Shown here: positions 1-5,606 of the stretch, in pieces
Numbering within the stretch: position 1 is the stretch's first letter
How the letters are laid out: each line of letters begins with the position of its first letter
Virus record (IMG/VR): IMGVR_UViG_3300031885_000016
Location: 1-56,729 of that record
Length of the DNA stretch: 56,729 nt
Direction: 5' to 3' (one strand)
Source of the DNA: a virus
The notes under the pieces: generated by a model
Told to the model about the DNA's origin: nothing
What the model saw: only the letters and a program-made list of their open reading frames with translations
Database searches by the model: none
Translations under genes and position numbers: made by a program

Positions 1-41
1 CGGAAGTCTTGATCGCCAATGGTTTTGGTTACGACGCCTAG
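1..41 (+). CDS. 3' end of an unidentified gene
   Basis: Only the last twelve codons are in the window (ending ...NGFGYDA). The stop TAG at 39-41 overlaps the first base of a GTT-box, the same arrangement that ends most genes in this region, and that is the main reason to believe the frame. Function cannot be judged. Confidence 0.5.
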   Translation, partial: EVLIANGFGYDA

Positions 42-55
42 TTTAGTTGTACATT
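41..55 (+). promoter_or_regulatory. GTT-box 1, upstream of tRNA-Lys
   Basis: Exact GTTTAGTTGTACATT. Its first G completes the TAG stop of the upstream gene, and the tRNA 5' end lies 8 nt after the box. As this copy precedes a tRNA, it cannot be a translation signal only. Confidence 0.75.
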
Positions 56-63
56 AGGCGTTT

Positions 64-136
64 GACCTCGTAGCTCAGTCGGTAGAGCAACGGACTTTTA
101 ATCCGTGGGTCGTGAGTTCAAGTCTCACCGGGGTCA
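64..136 (+). tRNA. tRNA-Lys (anticodon TTT)
   Basis: A complete 73-nt cloverleaf is visible. The acceptor GACCTCG pairs with CGGGGTC (one G-T pair), the D stem GCTC/GAGC is intact, and the anticodon stem ACGGA/TCCGT encloses the 7-base loop CTTTTAA with anticodon TTT. The T arm carries GTTCAAG. The discriminator base is A at 136. CCA is not encoded, so maturation needs a CCA-adding enzyme; one is encoded at 33619-35148. It is followed closely by a 49-aa gene, and the pair is duplicated at 3561-3835. Confidence 0.95.
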
Positions 137-150
137 CTTAGGAGAAAACA

Positions 151-300
151 ATGAGTTTCTTTACATATTGCGAAAAGGTTTCTGGTTTTCTGGGGATTAA
201 GTTGGTGCTGGACAACATTCATGTTATCCATCGCAACTGGGCGCAGAACAAAACTGTTGGGGAGACTGCTGAGGCACTTCGCACTAAGAACAAAGTTTAG
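151..300 (+). CDS. 49-aa protein downstream of tRNA-Lys, paralogue of 3668-3835
   Basis: Starts at ATG 151 after AGGAGAAAACA. The first 36 residues are nearly identical to the 55-aa product at 3668-3835, while the C-termini differ, so tRNA and gene were duplicated as a unit. It contains an FFTYCEKVSGFLGIKLVL segment of mixed hydrophobic and polar character that may be a short amphipathic or membrane-associated helix. No known family recognised. The TAG stop lies inside the next GTT-box. Confidence 0.7.
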   Translation: MSFFTYCEKVSGFLGIKLVLDNIHVIHRNWAQNKTVGETAEALRTKNKV

Positions 301-309
301 TTGTACATT
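295..309 (+). promoter_or_regulatory. GTT-box 2
   Basis: Exact consensus. Its internal TAG stops the 49-aa gene; ATG 320 follows after a 10-nt leader containing GGAGG (short-leader class). Confidence 0.75.
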
Positions 310-319
310 GGAGGGCAGG

Positions 320-541
320 ATGAGCAACTACTTCTTGAAACTTTGGGTGACTAGTGATCTTACTTATCAAGTCGCCAATCTTGAAACGGCTGAGACAGCC
401 GAATTTACTGACATTGAAAAGGTGTTAGAATTTTGTGGCGTGGCATTGAACCGATTTAAGTCGGTGGGTTGGGATGGTTACAGGATGGTTCAAGAAAAGA
501 TCGGGGAGAATAGCTGGTGGGTGTTGCCTTATCTTGGTTAG
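320..541 (+). CDS. hypothetical protein, 73 aa
   Basis: ATG 320 is chosen because GGAGG lies just upstream and directly after the GTT-box; a longer in-frame extension to 221 would run backwards through the box and the previous gene. The product begins MSNYFLKLWVTSDLTYQV and is rich in aromatic residues at both ends. No family recognised. Its TAG overlaps the next box. Confidence 0.75.
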   Translation: MSNYFLKLWVTSDLTYQVANLETAETAEFTDIEKVLEFCGVALNRFKSVGWDGYRMVQEKIGENSWWVLPYLG

Positions 542-555
542 TTTAGTTGTACATT
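541..555 (+). promoter_or_regulatory. GTT-box 3
   Basis: Exact consensus; its first G completes the TAG of the 73-aa gene. ATG 567 follows after 11 nt with GGAGG. Confidence 0.75.
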
Positions 556-566
556 GGAGGTATACC

Positions 567-824
567 ATGAGCATTAAAGTTCAAAACATTCCGACGTTGT
601 ATAAGCCACGGGGTGCGGTGTCATTGCCAGACAATCGAGATTGGACGAATCGTTTTGAGATTCGATCTGAGACATCTGATCGGATTTATATTATCGCCCA
701 GCACATTAACCATCGGCACTGGGGATGTTCCTGCCCGGCATGGAAGATTCGACGATCTTGCAAGCATTTGAAAACAGTGGGTTTGCCTACTGGGGAAGTT
801 CCTTATGAAGTCAATCTTAAATAA
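567..824 (+). CDS. SWIM-type zinc-finger protein, 85 aa
   Basis: Residues about 52-67 read GCSCPAWKIRRSCKHL, matching the SWIM zinc-finger pattern CxC-x(n)-CxH. SWIM fingers bind DNA or protein partners in helicases, transposases and MEKK1-like proteins; small free-standing versions occur in phages. The start at ATG 567 follows GGAGG and the box. The 42-aa membrane gene starts inside its 3' end, indicating translational coupling. The metal site is seen in the sequence; its partner is unknown. Confidence 0.8.
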   Translation: MSIKVQNIPTLYKPRGAVSLPDNRDWTNRFEIRSETSDRIYIIAQHINHRHWGCSCPAWKIRRSCKHLKTVGLPTGEVPYEVNLK

Positions 825-933
825 GATTTTCAATCTGGATGCTGATCCACAAGATTTGAATCTTCAATTCATGTTGGCGATGGCAATATGCATCCTGACC
901 CCTATGGGGATACTGTTTTATTTTTTTGGATAG
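805..933 (+). CDS. small membrane protein, 42 aa
   Basis: The ATG at 805 lies inside the preceding gene, with GGGGAAG just upstream. The product begins MKSILNKIFNLD and ends in one strongly hydrophobic segment (about residues 22-42, containing AMAICILTPMGILFYFF). It is probably a single-pass inner-membrane peptide, of the type phages use to alter the host envelope or host proteins. No family recognised. Confidence 0.6.
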   Translation: MKSILNKIFNLDADPQDLNLQFMLAMAICILTPMGILFYFFG

Positions 934-942
934 GGGGCCAAT

Positions 943-1122
943 ATGACTAATGAAGAACTGCTTAGAGCGATTCGAGAAAACAGAGAGAAGCTAGAGCTTC
1001 TTGTGCAGGCAATGGAACGACATAAGAAACGCCGGTGGTGGAATCAGTTGGTTCAATACCTATCCATATTGCTTGGAATTATTGTTGGTCAATTGGCGTT
1101 CAAGTTCTGGATGGCTAGTTAA
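943..1122 (+). CDS. small coiled-coil/membrane protein, 59 aa
   Basis: ATG 943 follows a G-rich site (GGGGGCC) nine bases after the previous stop. Residues 1-32 form a charged helix (NEELLRAIRENREKLELL), then a basic RRWW patch, then one hydrophobic segment (about 38-57). This suggests a cytoplasmic helix tethered by a C-terminal membrane anchor. Its TAA stop is inside GTT-box 4. No family recognised. Confidence 0.65.
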   Translation: MTNEELLRAIRENREKLELLVQAMERHKKRRWWNQLVQYLSILLGIIVGQLAFKFWMAS

Positions 1123-1132
1123 GTTGTACATT
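1118..1132 (+). promoter_or_regulatory. GTT-box 4 (GTTAAG variant)
   Basis: GTTAAGTTGTACATT; here the variant bases create a TAA stop for the upstream gene. ATG 1142 follows after 9 nt. Confidence 0.75.
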
Positions 1133-1141
1133 GGAGCATTC

Positions 1142-1456
1142 ATGGAAACCAAAAAGAAGAAACGTGGATTCTTGGATGGCTATAAGAAGTATGATACTTC
1201 TAATGGGTTTGGGAATCGTCAAGAGTGGATGAATGCTTTTTATGCTCGGCTTGGATTTGAGCAGGCCCTTGAGGTATTGGGGGAGGATGATCCTCTGGTA
1301 TTGTTTGGTTTGAAAGCTGATGCGACGTGGGCGGATGTATCTGCTAGATGGCGGGAGTTGGCTGTGAAGCATCATCCTGATAAGGGTGGCGATCCTGTTG
1401 TGTTTAAGAAATACGGTGCGGCATTTGAGGTATTGGAAAGGCGGTATGGCAAATGA
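1142..1456 (+). CDS. J-domain (DnaJ-like) co-chaperone protein, 104 aa
   Basis: The C-terminal 55 residues match a J domain: ...LFGLKADATWADVSARWRE is followed by LAVKHHPDKGGDP with the diagnostic HPD tripeptide, then the helix FKKYGAAFEVLERRYGK. J domains stimulate Hsp70 ATPase activity and direct Hsp70 to clients. The N-terminal 45 residues are basic then polar and may recruit a client. No Gly/Phe region or zinc domain follows, so this is a type III J protein. The start follows the box with GGAG. The stop overlaps the next gene's ATG (ATGA). Confidence 0.9.
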   Translation: METKKKKRGFLDGYKKYDTSNGFGNRQEWMNAFYARLGFEQALEVLGEDDPLVLFGLKADATWADVSARWRELAVKHHPDKGGDPVVFKKYGAAFEVLERRYGK

Positions 1457-1761
1457 TTAAAGCCAAGATTCATTCTGACGATTATGTGTTTGAATATGAA
1501 TTTGACGGCACACCTTGGTTCAAAGAGGCCAGCTTAGAGGATTTGCATCGGTTGTATGCTGAGGGCTGGTGTAGTTGCATTGAAGCCGATCAAGTGGCAA
1601 TTGAGGCCAGTAATGGTCCTATGACCGAAGAAACCGAGAATATCAAATTCCTTATTGATTACTGCCAGCGTAAAGGCGAGGGATTTGAGGTTGAGATTGA
1701 TGAGTTATCGGTTTTGGGTTGGCTTAAGTCTAACCGTCCTGATGTCTTGCTAGAAGTTTAG
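1453..1761 (+). CDS. hypothetical acidic protein, 102 aa
   Basis: The start overlaps the J-protein stop, so the two genes are probably translationally coupled and may act together. The sequence is acidic (IHSDDYVFEYEFDGTPWF, later EVEIDELSVLGWL) with no recognised motif. It may be a partner or client adaptor of the J protein; this is inferred from coupling only. Confidence 0.75.
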   Translation: MIKAKIHSDDYVFEYEFDGTPWFKEASLEDLHRLYAEGWCSCIEADQVAIEASNGPMTEETENIKFLIDYCQRKGEGFEVEIDELSVLGWLKSNRPDVLLEV

Positions 1762-1770
1762 TTGTACATT
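1756..1770 (+). promoter_or_regulatory. GTT-box 5
   Basis: Exact consensus; TAG inside the box stops the 102-aa gene. The leader to ATG 1805 is 34 nt (long class). Confidence 0.75.
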
Positions 1771-1804
1771 GTGTGATTGTCTCAAATCAAACAAGGAGAA
1801 AATC

Positions 1805-2221
1805 ATGAGCTATGACAACGATCATCGGGTGCGGGCTGGGCGTAGAACTAAGCGATTGGAAGTCCAAGGCAACCAGTTAGTTGGTTGGGTTACTTCAGAC
1901 GATGAGGATGAGGTTCTTGTCGAATTTCCTTTGAAGTATGAGGCATGTCCGACTTGTCAAGGTCGTGGGAAGCATACCAATCCATCTATTGACAGTCATG
2001 GGTTATCTGCTGAGGATTTTGCGGAAGATCCAGATTTTCTCCAAGATTATTTCAGCGGTGTGTATGACGTAGCTTGTTATGAGTGTGGTGGTCGAACTAC
2101 GGTGGCTGTTGTGGATGAGGCTCGTGCCAATCCAGAACAATTGGCTTTGTGGCACGCTCAAGAGCAATGGGATCGGGAGTATGAGGCCGAATGTGCGGCT
2201 GAGCGTCGTTTCGGGTATTAG
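1805..2221 (+). CDS. zinc-ribbon protein with CxxCxGxG-type motif, 138 aa
   Basis: ATG 1805 has AAGGAGAAAATC upstream. Residues around 50-57 read CPTCQGRGK and around 93-97 CYECGG, forming two CxxC knuckles like half of a DnaJ-type zinc centre. Between them lies NPSIDSHGLSAEDF, a stretch common in unnamed phage zinc proteins. The C-terminus is charged. It probably binds zinc; the cellular role is unknown. The neighbouring J-domain gene makes a shared chaperone role conceivable but unproven. Confidence 0.75.
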   Translation: MSYDNDHRVRAGRRTKRLEVQGNQLVGWVTSDDEDEVLVEFPLKYEACPTCQGRGKHTNPSIDSHGLSAEDFAEDPDFLQDYFSGVYDVACYECGGRTTVAVVDEARANPEQLALWHAQEQWDREYEAECAAERRFGY

Positions 2222-2235
2222 TTTAGTTGTACATT
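2221..2235 (+). promoter_or_regulatory. GTT-box 6
   Basis: Exact consensus; completes TAG of the zinc-ribbon gene. 24-nt leader with AAGGGAG to ATG 2260. Confidence 0.75.
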
Positions 2236-2259
2236 GGGGAGTCATAAGGGAGAACAAAA

Positions 2260-2625
2260 ATGAAAACGATTGATGTAAACGAAGAGTATACGGATGTGTT
2301 GTTTGCGGTTGCTTCGACTTATGCGGATTGTCGCCCTGATATTATGGGTGAGGATCATGCTTATCGCACTCGCAAGTTGATGTGGCGTGCTGCTCGGGCT
2401 GTGCCTCGTGATGCTGCCAAGATCATTTTGCAGCGATGTATCCCTGAGGGGTACAATGCGTTTGAGGCTAATTTGCTGGATTTGCTTCCGGCTGATTGTC
2501 AGGTTGAGATTGCTCGGGAATACTCCGTTTGCATTTATGTGCAAAAGGCGTTGAAAGAGATTCCTGATATGCTGGCTGACGAATGGCATGTTGAGGGGGA
2601 TGTGACTCGGATTTGGTGGGACTAA
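2260..2625 (+). CDS. hypothetical protein, 121 aa
   Basis: ATG 2260 with AAGGGAGAACAAAA. The product appears helical throughout, with alternating charged and hydrophobic residues (YTDVLFAVASTYADC, RKLMWRAARAVPRDAAKII). No family recognised. Its TAA overlaps ATG 2625 of the frameshifted reading frame that follows. Confidence 0.75.
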   Translation: MKTIDVNEEYTDVLFAVASTYADCRPDIMGEDHAYRTRKLMWRAARAVPRDAAKIILQRCIPEGYNAFEANLLDLLPADCQVEIAREYSVCIYVQKALKEIPDMLADEWHVEGDVTRIWWD

Positions 2626-2763
2626 TGACCACTAAAGAAAAAGTTTTTCTTAGTGATTTTTGACTTCATCTGTAATAGAGAGGATGAAGATCACGAAGCC
2701 AAGGTCAATGCGGCATTGGATCGAACTGTAGTCAAGGAATTACGGGAAAGATTTGAAATATGA
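2625..2763 (+). pseudogene. small gene with a one-base frameshift
   Basis: The ATG at 2625 overlaps the upstream stop (TAATG), but this frame closes after 12 codons (MTTKEKVFLSDF). Shifting by one base at the GTTTTTC run (about 2643-2649) gives a continuous product, MTTKEKVF joined to LVIFDFICNREDEDHEAK and so on, ending at a TGA that overlaps the next ATG (ATATGA). Perfect stop/start coupling at both ends suggests a real gene of about 46 codons disrupted by one base. It could be a mutation, a homopolymer sequencing error or programmed frameshifting. A GTG start at 2653 could instead express 36 aa. Confidence 0.5.
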
Positions 2764-2978
2764 ATTGGAAAGTTGGCAAGGCGTTGATTTGGTGGGGTGT
2801 GTTTGGTTTTGGTGTGATTTTAACCAATATGGCGATGGGAGTTGTAGATCGTCGTGTTGAGTTTCTTGAAATGATGATTTGGGTGGCTTGTGCTTCATTC
2901 TTTGTGGCAAGCTATTTGGAGAATATCAAGCCGAGTCATTTGGGATTCATTGAGCATTTTTTAACAAAGAGGTATTGA
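2760..2978 (+). CDS. small two-pass membrane protein, 72 aa
   Basis: ATG 2760 overlaps the upstream TGA. Two hydrophobic segments are visible, about residues 7-26 (ALIWWGVFGFGVILTNMAMG) and 36-52 (MMIWVACASFFVASYLE), separated by a charged loop. Probably an inner-membrane protein; no family recognised. Confidence 0.7.
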   Translation: MNWKVGKALIWWGVFGFGVILTNMAMGVVDRRVEFLEMMIWVACASFFVASYLENIKPSHLGFIEHFLTKRY

Positions 2979-2981
2979 GAA

Positions 2982-2996
2982 GTTTAGTTGTACATT
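2982..2996 (+). promoter_or_regulatory. GTT-box 7
   Basis: Exact consensus, three bases after the TGA stop and therefore not used as a stop. 21-nt leader to ATG 3018. Confidence 0.75.
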
Positions 2997-3017
2997 GTTG
3001 GATCAAGGAGACTAAAC

Positions 3018-3389
3018 ATGAAATACACTGGCACGATGGATTGGACTTTTGAGCCGGAAGATGGTCCGATAACTGCAATTGACTTTTCTTTTTCTTGGGG
3101 ATATAACCCACAGACTCCCGACGTTATGTATCTTCGCAATGGCGATCCTGGGTATCCAGGCGATCCAGAGGAGATGGAGATTACGGAGATTGAGCGGGCT
3201 GATATTAAAGCTGTTTGGTTCGGGGATACATCTATCCAAAGGCATATGTGCCAAGAGCAATGGTTTTTCACTCAGACGGTAAAATGGTTGAATGAAAATA
3301 CCGAAGTTGGCAAACCGTTGTATAATGCTATCTTGGAGAGGGTTCGAGAAGAATTGGCGGCACGATTGGAGGTGTGGGATGAAGATTGA
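3018..3389 (+). CDS. hypothetical protein, 123 aa
   Basis: ATG 3018 after CAAGGAGACTAAAC. The N-terminal part looks beta-rich (MKYTGTMDWTFEPEDGPITA), the C-terminal half helical with a long charged helix (LNENTEVGKPLYNAILERV). No family recognised. The following gene starts inside its last four codons. Confidence 0.75.
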   Translation: MKYTGTMDWTFEPEDGPITAIDFSFSWGYNPQTPDVMYLRNGDPGYPGDPEEMEITEIERADIKAVWFGDTSIQRHMCQEQWFFTQTVKWLNENTEVGKPLYNAILERVREELAARLEVWDED

Positions 3390-3546
3390 TCCGATTTCAA
3401 AAAAGCAGATTGAACAATTGCGAGAGCAAGTGAAGTTGCAGGCGGCTTATATTCGGTTTCTGGAGCAAGGATTGTCTGCTGCTCAAGATAAAGAGTTTAA
3501 TCGCAAGGTCGAAGCTGGAGAGCTTGATTACGCTAAGGGCTGCTAG
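3379..3546 (+). CDS. small coiled-coil protein, 55 aa
   Basis: ATG 3379 overlaps the upstream gene and is preceded by GGAGGTGTGG. Residues 6-45 form a predicted coiled coil (KQIEQLREQVKLQAAYIRFL). It may oligomerise or bind the 123-aa partner with which it is coupled. The TAG is completed by GTT-box 8. Confidence 0.65.
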   Translation: MKIDPISKKQIEQLREQVKLQAAYIRFLEQGLSAAQDKEFNRKVEAGELDYAKGC

Positions 3547-3560
3547 TTTAGTTGTACACT
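3546..3560 (+). promoter_or_regulatory. GTT-box 8, abutting the second tRNA
   Basis: GTTTAGTTGTACACT. The mature 5' end of the interrupted tRNA is the very next base (3561). If the box is a promoter, transcription must start at or inside its 3' end; if it is a processing site, cleavage would be at its edge. Confidence 0.75.
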
Positions 3561-3654
3561 GACCTCGTAGCTCAGTTGGTAGAGCAACGGACTTCCGCTG
3601 TTGAAACAGCATGAATTAATCCGTGGGTCGTGAGTTCAAGTCTCACCGGGGTCA
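3561..3654 (+). tRNA. interrupted tRNA-Lys copy with a 21-nt insertion in the anticodon loop
   Basis: Outside the anticodon loop this copy matches the tRNA-Lys at 64-136 almost base for base, including intact acceptor, D, T and anticodon stems. The loop CTTTTAA is split between bases 34 and 35 of the tRNA by CCGCTGTTGAAACAGCATGAA, which contains a 5-bp hairpin GCTGT-TGAA-ACAGC. The placement is unique (no sliding alternative). Bacterial tRNA introns are normally self-splicing group I introns, which are far larger, and no bulge-helix-bulge is evident. It may be a non-decoding tRNA-like RNA, a dead copy, or an RNA needing unusual splicing. Confidence 0.7.
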
Positions 3655-3667
3655 CTAGGAGAAAACA

Positions 3668-3835
3668 ATGAGTTTCTTTAAATACTGCGAAAAGGTTTCT
3701 GGTTTTCTGGGGATTAAGTTGGTGCTGGATAACATTCATGTTATTCATCGCAATTGGGCACAAAACAAAACAGTTAGTGAAACTGTTGGGAATCTAATGC
3801 TGGAAAAACTGGAGAGAAATCAGGAGAAAGTATGA
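3668..3835 (+). CDS. 55-aa paralogue of the gene at 151-300
   Basis: ATG 3668 after AGGAGAAAACA, the same leader as the first copy. Residues 1-36 are almost identical to the 49-aa product (MSFFKYCEKVSGFLGIKLVL); the tail instead has a charged helix ending EKLERNQEKV. Its stop overlaps the ATG of the membrane protein (GTATGA), so this copy is coupled to a downstream gene while the first is not. Function unknown. Confidence 0.7.
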   Translation: MSFFKYCEKVSGFLGIKLVLDNIHVIHRNWAQNKTVSETVGNLMLEKLERNQEKV

Positions 3836-4017
3836 AAGACGCTTTAATTATGGGTGGTGCAGTTCTTGGTGTGCTGTGCCTGATTGCCTTAGTGGTATCA
3901 GTGGTTATTGCGATCTTTCCTTTCTTGGTTGCAATTGCTGGTGTCGTTATCATATGGAGAATTGTCCTTTGTGTGATAAGTGGCACGCCGTTTTTTACTG
4001 GGAAGTTGCCGTGGTAG
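3832..4017 (+). CDS. small membrane protein, 61 aa
   Basis: ATG 3832, after CAGGAGAAAGT. Almost all of residues 5-52 are hydrophobic (GGAVLGVLCLIALVVSVVIA, then FPFLVAIAGVVIIWRIVL), giving two closely spaced membrane helices. Translationally coupled to the 55-aa gene. A holin is one possibility for a two-helix small protein, but it sits away from any lysis gene, so this remains open. Confidence 0.7.
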   Translation: MKDALIMGGAVLGVLCLIALVVSVVIAIFPFLVAIAGVVIIWRIVLCVISGTPFFTGKLPW

Positions 4018-4031
4018 TTTAGTTGTACATT
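4017..4031 (+). promoter_or_regulatory. GTT-box 9
   Basis: Exact consensus; completes TAG of the membrane gene. 40-nt leader. Confidence 0.75.
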
Positions 4032-4071
4032 GGTGGTTTGTTCTGAACGAGTTTAACTAAGGGAGAATTGA

Positions 4072-4323
4072 ATGGCTGGTAAGGAAAAGGCTGCGAAGCG
4101 TCCGAGTTGCACATTGGCTCAAGTGCTGGAGACTGGTGCCTTGGAGGTTCATGTTGGAGGAGTGTTGATTGGCGTTGTGAATCCGAAGGAGTTTTCGACT
4201 GGAAGCTTTGGGTTTGGCTTTCAGGGGCCTGTTGCTATCAAGCTGAAGGATGGCATTGCTGAATGTCAGGTCGGCTTGAACATTACGGTGAAGCACAGCA
4301 AGCCCGAGTCGGCGGCTGCGTAA
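4072..4323 (+). CDS. hypothetical protein, 83 aa
   Basis: ATG 4072 after AAGGGAGAATTGA. A Lys/Arg-rich N-terminus (AGKEKAAKRPS) precedes a glycine-rich, beta-looking core (GALEVHVGGVLIGVV, STGSFGFGFQGPVAI). No family recognised. The following gene has no GTT-box and so probably shares this transcript. Confidence 0.75.
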   Translation: MAGKEKAAKRPSCTLAQVLETGALEVHVGGVLIGVVNPKEFSTGSFGFGFQGPVAIKLKDGIAECQVGLNITVKHSKPESAAA

Positions 4324-4391
4324 TTCATGGTCATTGGTGGGTAGGCCACAAAGACTAAAAAATAGGGTCTACAAATACAAAGGGGAGACTG

Positions 4392-4658
4392 ATGATTAGC
4401 GTAGTGTTTCGGGTGACGTTGCAGGGTAGTTATGTAATGACTAAGACGATGACCGTTCCTGTTGTCCCCCAGAAGGATGATGATGTGGTTGTGGAGAATC
4501 AGTGGTTTGTGGTTAAAAACAATCGTTTTCTAATGGAACGATCTCAAGCTTATGTGGTAGTGGTGGTCGAGATTCTACGGGAGCAGAATCAAACTAAGCT
4601 TGTGTTGGAGGACAATGGTTGGGTACGAGAAGATACGTTGGAACCTGATGATGTTTAG
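4392..4658 (+). CDS. hypothetical protein, 88 aa
   Basis: One of the few genes in region 1 without its own GTT-box; 68 bp separate it from the gene above. ATG 4392 has AAAGGGGAGACTG, a strong ribosome site. The product is valine-rich and beta-like (MTKTMTVPVVPQKDDDVVVE, AYVVVVVEIL). No family recognised. Confidence 0.75.
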   Translation: MISVVFRVTLQGSYVMTKTMTVPVVPQKDDDVVVENQWFVVKNNRFLMERSQAYVVVVVEILREQNQTKLVLEDNGWVREDTLEPDDV

Positions 4659-4667
4659 TTGTACATT
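4653..4667 (+). promoter_or_regulatory. GTT-box 10
   Basis: Exact consensus; internal TAG ends the 88-aa gene. 32-nt leader with TGTAAA seven bases after the box. Confidence 0.75.
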
Positions 4668-4699
4668 CGGGAGATGTAAAACAAAGGGAGAAACAAAGT

Positions 4700-5119
4700 A
4701 TGGGAATGGGTTATGCTGCTACGCACGGTTGGATTTTGACATCTGCGGATCTCAAAAAGATATGTCCTGATGAGTTTGCGGCGGTTGAAGCTGCGTTGGA
4801 GTTGATCGAATCTGATGAAGATGGGCCATATACTCTTGCTCGATATACACAAGCCATTACTAATGGTGAGGTTATCACAGGAGTTATCGACGAAGCGATT
4901 ACTGCTTTAGCTAAGGCGTTTACCGAAAAGACCAAGGTGGGGGACAGCAAGTTGCAGATTTATCTCGGCTATTACGATGCTGATAGCGGCGATATGTATG
5001 ATGAAATTGAGAATGGGGAATACTGGGAGATTGGCGGCATGGAGGCATTGACTCCAGCCGGTGTTAAACTGAAAGAGATTAGTGATGTGGCTCATCAAGC
5101 ATGGGTTCATCTTGGATAG
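4700..5119 (+). CDS. hypothetical acidic protein, 139 aa
   Basis: ATG 4700 after AAGGGAGAAACAAAGT. Acidic, mostly helical first half (LKKICPDEFAAVEAALELIE), and a second half with alternating aromatic and acidic residues (YLGYYDADSGDMYDEIENGE). No family recognised. Its TAG is completed by GTT-box 11, after which lies the structured RNA. Confidence 0.75.
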   Translation: MGMGYAATHGWILTSADLKKICPDEFAAVEAALELIESDEDGPYTLARYTQAITNGEVITGVIDEAITALAKAFTEKTKVGDSKLQIYLGYYDADSGDMYDEIENGEYWEIGGMEALTPAGVKLKEISDVAHQAWVHLG

Positions 5120-5133
5120 TTAAGTTGTACATT
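5119..5133 (+). promoter_or_regulatory. GTT-box 11, upstream of the structured RNA
   Basis: GTTAAGTTGTACATT. The next 430 nt lack a plausible gene and end in an intrinsic terminator, so this box most likely drives a non-coding RNA. Confidence 0.75.
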
Positions 5134-5570
5134 GGTGGGTGTTGAAACAATTGTCGGCTGACCCTTACGCTTAGGGTCCATTTGATGTCGGTGTCCCAAA
5201 CCTGTGCCACAAGCTATGGGGAGGGAGCAACATCCGTTTAATCGAGCGACAAGCCCGTAATGACCTGAGCGGTCAGAGGGATTTCGATTCACTGGAGTTG
5301 GTGTCCTATTTCGTATTTCATGGATATTGAATAGGAGCAACCCGGTTTTGTTACTTGTCCGACAACAATAACTAGTCTGAGCGATGACGATAAAAGCTTG
5401 CCGTATGGGATTACGTAAAGCCCCCCTAGAACTTGGGTCAATAATCCGCTGGTCATCGTAAGACCACTAAGGCATTGTCCTGCCGGTACAGTCAAGGCAA
5501 ATAGGGCCAAAGTAAGTGAAAGCTTGTAACAGGGAGCCGAAGCAATCGCTAGGCTCCCTGACTTTGTTTT
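5134..5570 (+). ncRNA. structured non-coding RNA candidate, about 430 nt
   Basis: Between GTT-box 11 and the terminator at 5532-5570 no credible + strand reading frame exists. Local hairpins are visible: GACCCT/AGGGTC (5160-5178), TGACC/GGTCA (5261-5275), CCTATT/AATAGG (5305-5336) and GGTC/GACC (5451-5465). A module of about 110 nt occurs twice, with the blocks GGTGTCC (5190, 5300), GGAGCAAC (5224, 5334), CGACAA (5247, 5360) and CTGAGCG (5265, 5377) in the same order and near-identical spacing. This resembles large ornate phage RNAs (such as GOLLD and ROOL) in size and setting, but I do not recognise the sequence as either. Confidence 0.65.
5532..5570 (+). terminator. intrinsic terminator ending the structured RNA
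   Basis: Stem GGGAGCC/GGCTCCC (5532-5538 with 5552-5558) around a 13-nt loop, followed by the T-rich tract GACTTTGTTTT. Confidence 0.8.
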
Positions 5571-5582
5571 ATGACTTATAAA

Positions 5583-5597
5583 GTTTATTTGTACATT
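5583..5597 (+). promoter_or_regulatory. GTT-box 12 (GTTTAT variant)
   Basis: GTTTATTTGTACATT, following a terminator rather than a gene. 9-nt leader to ATG 5607. Confidence 0.75.
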
Positions 5598-5606
5598 AGG
5601 TTGGAT

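Noticed and set aside
5107-5510. Two minus-strand frames of 77 and 73 aa across the structured RNA
   Set aside because: They oppose every neighbouring gene, have no ribosome sites, and one covers the GTT-box and stop of the upstream gene.
5134-5570. RNase P RNA, tmRNA or group I intron as identity of the structured RNA
   Set aside because: I do not see the conserved core sequences of these RNAs, no tRNA-like ends, and no interrupted gene on either side.
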